Source: Epiperipatus broadwayi (taxonomy: Eukaryota; Onychophora; Udeonychophora; Euonychophora; Peripatidae). Taken from it: 64,000 nt of DNA. The translations under genes were made by a program, and so were the position numbers. The notes below the pieces were generated by a model. It was not told the origin of the DNA and ran no database searches. It was given only the letters and a program-made list of their open reading frames with translations. The DNA is taken from the NCBI GenBank assembly GCA_028023455.1, contig JAQFVV010012418.1:7497244-7561243 (forward strand). The letters are read 5' to 3'. Shown here piece after piece: positions 55,505 to 64,000 of the stretch (its first letter is position 1; every line of letters starts with the position of its first letter).

Positions 55505-56904
55505 AAAAAAAAGAGAGAGAGAGAGAGAGAGAGCAAAGGTCAATTTACCTTAATTATGATCGAATGTCCACATGGTCAAAGCTAACTAGTCTGCAAATTT
55601 ATAATTCTAAAGCAATACTGGCCTTATTGATATTTGTCGATTCTAAGAATGGTAAACAGTTTGCAATGTGATATGCCAAATAGTTTATCATAGAGGTGGA
55701 GTAGATGATTTCACTCACTTAAGAGGTCAAAGTTGTCGAAGGTGCTTCGCCGCCATTACACTTAATTGATTTTTAAACCGCGAAATTCAAAAATCCGATT
55801 CAGGTGAGTTCTACAATAACAATCCACTGGGCCAGCTGAACAAAACTCACACTATTCAATTACCCCAACATTTTGATGGGAATATTAATAAAACTTCTGA
55901 ATTAATTACATGTTCATAAATTCAAAATCCCTGCCACGTCTTTCTCTTTCCACCTAATCACCACTATATATTTTCGAGAGAAAAATAGTTCTTTTCTTTT
56001 ACACCCTTTAACCTTGCATTTTCCCTTGTATATTTGCATGCCGCAGACTGCACGTTCCATTGTTTCCAAAATGCCAACTTGACCAGTTCTCAGTCTTCTT
56101 GACAACAGTCATTAACTCAAACTGCCCACAGCAACTGATTCACTTTTATTTCTATAGCTTTATATGTTCAATAGATTCATCAAGAAACACATGTTACCGA
56201 CAATATTATAAAATGTAGAATTAAAAAAATTAATGAACAACAAAATATATATGTATAATCAATAACAAATTTATACAACTCCATATATAATTGCCTCTCG
56301 TCAATCCCACATATAACCATTAATACATATACACACTTTATAATAACACACATAGAACTATATTTATATAAGCATACAGTCCATCCTTTAACATATTACG
56401 TATTACTTTCACACTCTTTGTAACAGGGTTCGAATGACTATTTATACATCTTTCGCATATACACAGTCACTCCCTATCAACACTCGCAACTAACACTCTA
56501 TGCTGCATTATCTCTTGTATTCAAACCCCATTTATTACATACCCCCCTGGTGCAATAGCCTTCAAATACCTTCCGTGTATTTGAATGGCTTCTTAAACGA
56601 CTCTTCGCTATCCTTTATTCCCTTCGGTACCACCTTTCTGTTTCAGTGGCCACAGTCCCTTTCCTTGGTCAAACTTTGGCTTATCTGGTGGATGACAAGA
56701 TTCTGGTTCATATTGCCATCTCAGTCTGTGACTATAATCACCGCCTTTTCTATGTGTGGCATCCCCACTAGCATGTTCTTCTTCCATCCCAAAATACTTT
56801 GCTGATCTTGAACTTCTTTCCCTTGCTCCAATGGTATGTTATGGTCATATATACTTATGTCCAGAGCATTAAACAACTCTACCACTTCTCCATGGATGCC
56901 TTCC
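54827..56904. other. no supported gene; microsatellites
   Basis: Contains TA runs (54827-54842, 55468-55508) and a GA run (55512-55534). GC-richer stretches at 55700-55830 and 56020-56130 have no readable protein motif. The part right of about 56500 may be the decayed downstream half of the E4 element. Confidence 0.45.
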
Positions 56905-57593
56905 TCACCCCAACATCATTCTTTCCACATTCATAAGCATATTGTGCCTTACAATTTGACTGATATGGCTTTCTGATAAATGACACGCGGCCAGGGTCCT
57001 CAGTCTCGCCACTTGGCAATGAAAGAACTGAGACAAAATTTTCTTTCTTCTTTTCCTTATATTTCTCTCACATCACTTGGTACTGCACAAGTTCCTGGCA
57101 GTCTTCCAACCAGAAAGTCTCTTGTATCTTCTTCTGGTACTCCTCGAAGGTTGTGGGTTGTTGGGACAATGAGTCTTACCATGCTTGGGCATTCCCACTT
57201 AGATGACTGTATGCTATCACTAATTTACCTTCCTCTGGCATGGGATTCATGCCAAAGTATCTTCATAGGCTTTGTAAATGTTCTATGGGAGCTTCTCCCA
57301 TTTGGCCTTCAAACTGCCATATCTTTAAGAAGTGGTTCATGTGGGTGTGTACTGCCATGCCCCATACATTTACCCATATGCTCTGGTCTTTCAGTCTCGC
57401 CAGCCTTCAGCTTCTGTTTTATATTCTTCTTTTTTTCATCTAAACCTCCTTCTACTTCTTTATCATCAGACTTCTCCACCCTTTCCTTGCTTTCATCTTC
57501 ATTTTCCTTACATCCCTTTTTTTGCCTACCTTTGCTTTCTATCCCCAGTATCCATTCTATCTCCTGAAATCTCAGTTCGAACCTCTCATCCAT
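56905..57593 (-). pseudogene. E4 gag, decayed, minus strand
   Basis: From MDERFELRFQEIEWILGIES a charged Lys/Glu-rich stretch leads, through frame breaks, to HFLKIWQFEGQMGEAPIEHL. Then AYSHLSGNAQAW (conserved W-W now W-stop), QQPTTFEEYQKKIQETFW, and in another frame LRTLAACHLSESHISQIVRH follow. The last segment matches HLKTLMACPLSEGQIVRIV in E1 gag, so E4, E2 and E1 Gags are one family. No pol is readable after it. The upstream LTR was probably removed or displaced when E3 inserted at 57975. Apparent long plus-strand frames here are only the reverse of this gene. Confidence 0.75.
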
Positions 57594-57887
57594 TTCCTGA
57601 AATCGGAGTTCTAGACTTTCTAATTTTTCTAAAAATCCTCTCCATTACATTTACTTCTTTCTCTTCCATCACCTTCTGTTTTTCCCCTTTCTGTTTATTT
57701 TTTGGTTTCAATTTCTCTCTATTACTATTTTAATTACATGCCCAGTTCATCACCCTGGCTTCCAGTGGTCCATTGCATGACCCACCTGATAGACCTTTAT
57801 CCCTCATTTCTGTTATATGGAACAATATTGTTTTATAATATCCCAATGTTAGATAAAATTCTTAAACCCCTATTTTATAAACCATGA

Positions 57888-57892
<5 letters not shown>

Positions 57893-57974
<82 letters not shown>
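57893..57974. repeat. (TA)n microsatellite (about 80 bp)
   Basis: A long pure TA run whose right end is the outer end of the E3 LTR. Confidence 0.95.
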
Positions 57975-57977
<3 letters not shown>

Positions 57978-60900
57978 ACCCTCACTTCCAGAAATATATA
58001 ATATAACTTAAAATATGACTAGCTCAATTAAATCGTTATGCTCGGCTAAAATATGTATAACTATTATTAATATATTTTTATAATACTATATCTTATCAGA
58101 TTTAGTACAACTAACAGAAAATTAATATAGTTCAATATCATGCACTAATTAAATAAGTATTTATTAAATCATGAGACTATGAAGTGAAGTTACAAGTGGT
58201 AATATGAATTTACATTGAGCCTATGTCTTCTAAGACATTATCTCAATGGCATAAGAATACTATTACCTCTTTATTATCTCACTAATACATCTATAGCACT
58301 CCTATGTCTTTTATAAAAAATTAACTAACTTCAATAATAATAATAAATAAATCTCAATCTTTTTATCAAAGAAATATAACTAAATAATCTCAGGTTCTTT
58401 TAATTATCTTAAAGTAATAATACTTCTTGCAGATAGGCATGATAAGGGATTTAATATCAAACCTAACTACACCTAACTTATAATAATAATAAATAACTAA
58501 TAATAACAATCTCCAGTGTATAAGTTAACCTTATCTATTTTATTATACTACTAATCATTAAGAAAACAAGTAAATCATCTACATGTCTTTCTTCTTCATA
58601 TAGTATCTTAATTGAGAATATAATAAAATCTTATAATTTAATAATATGTGGCAATAAATAATATTATACTCTTATATTGTGCATTATAATTATTTTTGTG
58701 ACCATTATAACATAATATGTTAATGTCAATGAATTTCTATAAATTATATTAAGAAAATACTGTATTTCTTTTTAAAAATAATAATAATAATTTAATTCAT
58801 ATTGTGCAAATATTATGTTTTATTCAAATTATCTGTTGTCAAATGCTGTGGTGCAAAATAATGAATTCGACACACTTTTAAAACAACTTAAACAAATTTA
58901 TTTACATCAACTTTAATAAACAACTTATATACATTATTTACATTACAAGTGGAAATCAAGAAAAATAAAAATAAGAAAAATAATAATAATACAAGATTCT
59001 TACATTGTTGTTATTTCTATAATCCAAAATAAATAATCCATACATTTCTTAAATGTTTTATTAGTAACATTTAATTGAGTTTATGAACTTATATTTTACT
59101 AGATATCATTTATAATCACTTAGTACAATAGAAGGCTTTTATGTAAAATATCACTTATGTAGCACATGTAAAATAAACAAACTTTAATAATTAAAATGCT
59201 ACTCCATTTAAGTATTATAGCTATTTCTATTATAATGTAACTATTATGTATTACATTTATTATTAGCATTAACTAAATATCAACTAATGTATAGATTGAT
59301 ATAACTTTGTAATATTATGTGACTTTTATTGATTACATAATTATTTACTTCATTCTGATGTAATTTCATAATATATGTCTTACCAAAATATGCAATACAT
59401 ATATGTTCTTTTCTTAAAATAATATTTTAAAATTATTCAACAATTTTGTGAAGACAAAATTTTTATTTATAAATTACCAATTTTTATAAAGTTATTATAT
59501 TAAAATAAAATTCTATGATTCTTTTCCATTTAAACTACTATTCTTCTCTACTTGTTATTCCTATTCCCTCTTAATAAAATCTTATCTTCAAGTATCATTC
59601 TAATCTTATTTAACTTCAGTATCAGCTTACCAATTTTCTAAAAAAAAATGACTATCCAAACTCTCTTATATCTCATCATCTATATATGATAAACCCTTCA
59701 AACAAAATATAAATTTCTATATAAAATTAATTTAACTTGTCTAATAAAAAATAAAAAAATATAGATATATTTTTTTTTACCTCTTACTAACTTGAAAATA
59801 AATATAAATGACTCATACTAATATAATAAATCAAATTCCTAATATTGTAACAGAAACATTAAAGTGTATTCACAAAAGAATCATATAATTATTTCTGGAT
59901 AACTCTTATTACGTTGTAATAAATTTATATTATAGAATAAAGTATGCATATTAAAATAAAACTATTATTGATAATATTATGCGTGTATATTCTTTAAATA
60001 TTTATACATTCACTCAACAATCAAATAATATTTGGTTTATCTAAAGAAAACAAAGCAAAATACATTAAATTATTAATATTATATAATTATTACCATAAAT
60101 GATACTCCAATTTATAATCAGCCAAACGATGTCCTCCAGGATTATAGTTTTACAAAATAATATCACATTTATACTCAACAATTATTCTTAAAATATTACG
60201 TGTTGTAAAATTCTATAAAAAAAAATAAACTTTATGAAATTAAATGTTATATTAATGTGTAGTTACTTTTAAAATGTACCTATCTTATCTCTAATAGATC
60301 AATAAATAATTAAATATCTATGTTAGTTAAGAAAACAAAATATGTTACATAAAATCCAACGGTGTCTTCTTTCCACCCACAATTGTTCTTTTTTTTCCTA
60401 GGCACAACATTTTACCAACATCACATCCTTTTCCGGTACATCACGTGTTTAAACAGTTTTTATGAAATAAATGGAAAACGTTTTTTTTTTTAAAAAAATA
60501 AGATAAAATAAGTTCCACCATAAAGAAACAAAATAATAATTAAAACAGTTTATAGGATCCGGATTTATTTAAAAGTTATTATCTTCCTAGGATTAATCAA
60601 TAGTTAAATGTTTAATTTAAGTTTTTATAAAAATTGACTTGGATATCCTCGTATACTTCTGTGCGCATTTCTTTAAATATTCAGCAAAACATTTTCTAAA
60701 ATTTTTCTATATAACCAGCATATAGAATTTAAATATTATAACATTTTTTTTTTATAGGTATTTACTTATCAATTAATTTTCCGATTTATCTGCCTTTTAA
60801 AATTATCGAAATTTAGTCTTTTAAACAACAAAGACTTAATAAGGCAAGTATTTCTGCAATTATTATTAACTTCCATATCTTTACCAAAAGATATATTAAA

Positions 60901-62323
60901 ATATGTAATTTAAAAATACTTTCTTCATAAAGAAGTATTTATCTTTCTTTAACATATTTGTTTATAAGAAATCAATTATAATCAACTTTTAAATTCATAT
61001 AATGTCCAATATATTATTTTTATCCAACTAGTAATTCTCCTAGTTAATCCAGCGTTCACTATATTTTTAATATAAGGCTTCCAACACATTTTATCATTAT
61101 ACAATATTTTCATGATTATTTGATAGTAAAATTGAGCTTTGATAGAGACGATCAATAGGGAATTATAAATAAATTAGCACTGCATATTTAACGGTAAACT
61201 TTTATAAAATTATTTAGAACTACTCTCTTATAAATTAAGAAACTATTACGAGAGCGTCTATAATTTTTTACTTAGCTATATTTAATAGCACACTTCACTT
61301 AAAAGAAATTACAATCACCCCCCTGAACAATTGAACCTCCGTTTTTATACCGGAATAAATTACCCACTTGATTGGTAAATTAAACAATCACCTTGCTAGC
61401 CTATTTACATATCTTACCAACAATACGAAATTAAAAATAAATAATGACTTATTTAATATTTATTATTTATTACATTATTTAATTCTTAAATTAATTTTTA
61501 TCATTTATTTAAATCCATTAAACATTTTTTAAAAATATATGTTTTACTTTATTTCACTTTTAACTTTTATAAGACTATTTTTCTAAACAAACTAAGTCTA
61601 TTTTTATTCATTATATTTTTTAAACAGTATTTTAAAAATCAGATTTAATATTTCACACTAATTATTTTTATTTTTATCTCGTGATAGCCAATATAATATT
61701 TATAAATTTTATAATAGAATTTTAAAACAGTTTTGCAACTTTACTAAAAAAACTTACAAGCATATGTGTACATATGTCTATCTGTCACCTGATTTACAAC
61801 ACAGATATAAACGCTTGTAATTATCTAAAAATAAACTAACAATTCAATTTTATAAAATAAATATTTTTTAAAACAAATAATATACTATAACAACTTTAAA
61901 ATAATAATTCGATATTATAAAATCAAATATTAATCTTCTATTATATACTTTTAATAACAAAAATATTTATATTCACTTACTAAATATTAATCTTTATCAA
62001 CAATAAATATATATGCATTTAATTTTAACTTGTCTTTTTTTAAAACTTTTAGCTTTAAACATTTATTTACAAAACTTATTAATGCAGTATTGATCATGGC
62101 CAGTTTTCCCAACCATATAATATTATCATTTTTTTTTTATTGAAACGTCTCTCTCAAATATTAGCACAATTTCACATATCAAATATTCATAGTTTACTTT
62201 AATTAAACTTTTGAAAGATTATTATAAATAAAATCAACATCATATAGCTATAATATATCTTAAATTTAAAATTTTTTAACAAATTGATATAACAATTTAT
62301 GGAGACCCATACAAAAGGGCACA
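57975..62323 (-). repeat. E3 3' LTR (4,349 bp)
   Basis: On the minus strand it begins TGTGCCCTTTTGTATGGG at 62323, matching the E1 start TGTGCCCTTTTCTAGAGG. It ends GGAAGTGAGGGTACA at 57975. Conserved islands with E1 include TATAAAAACGGAGG (the TATA region near 61340) and ATTCTTATGCCATTGAGA (near 58255). The remainder is AT-rich and hard to align. It is a separate subfamily with the same unusual LTR size. Confidence 0.85.
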
Positions 62324-62326
62324 TAT

Positions 62327-62337
62327 CCTCCTCCTTC
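62327..62337 (-). promoter_or_regulatory. E3 polypurine tract
   Basis: On the minus strand GAAGGAGGAGG immediately precedes ATA and the LTR start TGTGCCC. Confidence 0.7.
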
Positions 62338-62612
62338 GGATAAAAATTTTAAATTAACCATCTACCTTCACCTTCTTTAATCTATAATTATCATCTCCAT
62401 TTTTTATATAGTTAAAATTTTTTCTTATCATTGAATATCATAATAAATCACTTTAACATGAAATTTTATAAAGCATTGGAACATCACATTAAAATCTCAA
62501 CCAGAAAACACTTTTAAATAAAATCATCATAACTTTCTTTTGCTTTATAAAATTAAGTCTCACTTTTCCTTTATTTATATCTTTAATTAGATTAAATTTT
62601 TTTTTTTTAATC

Positions 62613-63300
62613 TTACCATGAAATATCAAGTTTTTTAATTCCTCTAAATAACACCCTTTTATACAAACTAAACTGTGAACACATATTTCTATAATTAACA
62701 CTACCTTTTTGAATCACATCTTGCATTTTACTTTTAAACTTGTTGCTAGTTTCATTAGCAGTTTTTAATAAATCATTATCTAATAAATCTATACACTTTT
62801 CATCTAAAGAGATTAACTTTATCCCTGAAGATTTATTAATTTTATGATCATTACTACAATATTCATGAAAATTCTTAAATTCATCCATAACTCTTTTCAC
62901 AAACTGACCTTTCATAAGATCTATTCACTCTTATCATATTATTCATCAATCTAAAATATTCTTTAGGTTCTCTCAATATTCTTCTATATAATTCATTCCT
63001 TTTATCACTTATTTTAACATACTCTCTATTTTCATTTATTCCTCCCTTAGTCATTATAATGAGTTTTTTATACTCTTCTATCTTTTATTAACTAATTTAT
63101 TATTTAAAATATTTACTTCAACAGATAACTCGATTTCTTTTCTAGTTACTCTGACAAAAAAAATTCATTTCTTCCTAAATTATCATTTACTGACTTAACA
63201 AATGATACCTCATCATATATATTTTTATAAACTAATTCAATAAAATCTTTATTTTCTTCTGCTAACTTACTACATATAATAATAAACTATTTCATGATAT
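62613..63300 (-). pseudogene. E3 extra ORF between pol and LTR, unknown function
   Basis: On the minus strand three overlapping frames give a readable, hydrophilic, Lys/Glu/Asn-rich protein of perhaps 220 residues. It starts SKLAEENKDFIELVYKNIYD, passes through SVEVNILNNKLVNKR and DKRNELYRRILREPKEYFRL, and ends in a 100-codon open part (62915-62613) with KRVMDEFKNFHEYCSNDHK. The frame changes show decay. It occupies the env position of some gypsy elements, but I see no signal peptide, membrane segment or Cys pattern, and it is not envelope-like. Heptad-like spacing suggests a coiled coil. No homologue is recognised, and E1 lacks it. Confidence 0.45.
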
Positions 63301-63373
63301 AAAAAAAATATAAAGTATCTGAACATCACACTGAAAATCTCCACCCACGATACATCTTTTTGAAAATTATCAT

Positions 63374-64000
63374 TCACACTTCAGAAGGATATGGAATCAA
63401 ACTTCTTGCATTATAAGTTCCTTTCTCACCATCTGGTGTGACTAACATAAATGCATTTTCACCTACTTTGCAAGATATTTTATATGGACCCTCATACAGA
63501 CTAAGAAATTTTTTAAATTGATTTCTTTGAAGGTTGCTAACATGGGGTGTTCTAACTAGAACTAAATCATTAACTTTAAATGGATGTGGTTTATTATGGG
63601 ATTTTTTTACTCTCTTTGCACCCATAATATGAAGCTTTACTTTAGCTTGATTAATATCTTCATCCCTATTAATTTGTTCCCTTACAATTGGTATAGGTGT
63701 TTTAATTAATAATGGTTCATGTCTACCATAATGTAAACGAATAGGGGTAAAACCAGTAGATTCATTGTATGTACTATTAATGTAATTAATAACCTCAGGA
63801 AGTTTATGAACCCATTTTTTATGATTATCGGCTACATAAACCCTAAATAATCGACTAAGCTCCCGCATAACACGTTCGCAAGGATTAGACTGAGGGTTTC
63901 TTATGGAGCTCATAACATGTTTGAGGTTTTGATCCTGAATCCACTGATTCCACCTACCAGATATAAAAGCTGTAGCATGATCTGTAAGTATGATTTTTGG
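63374..64000 (-). CDS. E3 pol, integrase C-terminal part (partial)
   Basis: The open frame enters from the window edge with PKIILTDHATAFISGRW (second catalytic Asp). It continues with SSIRNPQSNPCERVMREL, which keeps the catalytic Glu (63875-63877) lost in E1. HKLPEVINYINSTYNESTGF follows, then the GPY/F module (LYEGPYKI) and the end SLIPYPSEV. No stops or shifts are seen over 208 codons, so this copy's integrase end is intact in the window. It would insert the element's DNA into the chromosome. Closely similar in protein to 33340-33954. Confidence 0.88.
   Translation of the reverse strand, partial: PKIILTDHATAFISGRWNQWIQDQNLKHVMSSIRNPQSNPCERVMRELSRLFRVYVADNHKKWVHKLPEVINYINSTYNESTGFTPIRLHYGRHEPLLIKTPIPIVREQINRDEDINQAKVKLHIMGAKRVKKSHNKPHPFKVNDLVLVRTPHVSNLQRNQFKKFLSLYEGPYKISCKVGENAFMLVTPDGEKGTYNARSLIPYPSEV

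Larger units (their letters stand above)
57975..64000 (-). mobile_element. E3: large-LTR gypsy-like element, 3' half, cut by the window edge
   Basis: On the minus strand: the integrase end (64000-63374), an extra region of about 1.05 kb, a polypurine tract, then a 4.35-kb LTR. The protein is close to that of E1, but the LTR is strongly diverged and the extra region has no counterpart in E1, where only 184 bp lie between pol and LTR. The rest of the element should continue beyond the right edge. Confidence 0.88.

Noticed and set aside
56500-57887. Plus-strand open frames up to 195 codons, Ser/Leu/Phe-rich
   Set aside because: They are the reverse complement of the decayed E4 gag, whose motifs are readable on the minus strand.
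62613-63300. Envelope gene in E3
   Set aside because: Position fits but no signal peptide, membrane anchor, cleavage site or Cys pattern is present.
1-64000. tRNA, rRNA or CRISPR features
   Set aside because: No tRNA cloverleaf, rRNA core sequence or regularly spaced direct repeat array was found by eye; tRNA-like similarity is limited to the E2 primer-binding site.

Overview
The window is strongly AT-rich eukaryotic DNA, most likely from an invertebrate animal. It has no bacterial gene organisation, many long (TA)n microsatellites, and a repeat content of RTE-type LINE, Penelope-like element, Ty3/gypsy LTR elements, hAT and Tigger-like DNA transposons. This mix suits an arthropod or another AT-rich invertebrate, but I cannot name the organism. 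I found no convincing complete host gene. One short exon-like stretch (39341-39450) is the only candidate. No tRNA, rRNA or CRISPR array was seen.

Layout. 1-7.4 kb: relics of a LINE reverse transcriptase, two hAT elements with 8-bp target duplications, and a Tigger-like element with TA duplications. 7.4-12.5 kb: a complex inverted and tandem repeat cluster split by a full-length RTE LINE (7692-10988, minus strand) with one intact 985-codon ORF, a 15-bp target duplication and a (TGA)6 tail. 14.9-15.3 kb: a short hAT element. 16.4-19.1 kb: a decayed Penelope-like element (RT plus GIY-YIG, minus strand). Its RT gene is split by a 1.14-kb insertion made of repeated units, each able to fold as a type I hammerhead ribozyme. 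19.9-23.3 kb: a long inverted repeat, an old LTR fragment and a second hammerhead-like repeat family.

23.3-38.5 kb is a complete Ty3/gypsy-like element (E1) with about 4.37-kb LTRs that are roughly 99% identical. It encodes a Gag with a long coiled-coil extension, and PR-RT-RNaseH-INT in the -1 frame. At the gag/pol junction lies a G TTA AAC heptamer, a 6-nt spacer and a possible H-type pseudoknot, all consistent with programmed -1 frameshifting. The copy carries several coding lesions and a lost integrase catalytic glutamate.

41.1-44.5 kb: a decayed second RTE copy, itself hit by a hAT element and a long-TIR MITE. 45.9-46.4 kb: an inverted pair of hammerhead-like repeats. 46.4-54.8 kb: a gag-only LTR element (E2) with 2.6-3.0-kb LTRs and a tRNA-Lys-like primer-binding site. 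56.9-57.6 kb: another decayed gag (E4, minus strand). 57.98 kb to the right edge: the 3' half of a third large-LTR element (E3, minus strand) with a 4.35-kb LTR, an integrase that keeps its glutamate, and an unexplained decayed ORF between pol and the LTR.

The Gag sequences of E1, E2 and E4 share one motif series. E1, E2, E3 and the old LTR fragment all abut (TA)n tracts, which suggests a related group of elements with a preference for TA-rich targets. The window is best read as a nested archive of transposition; non-autonomous units (hammerhead repeats, E2, MITEs) probably depend on enzymes of the autonomous families beside them.
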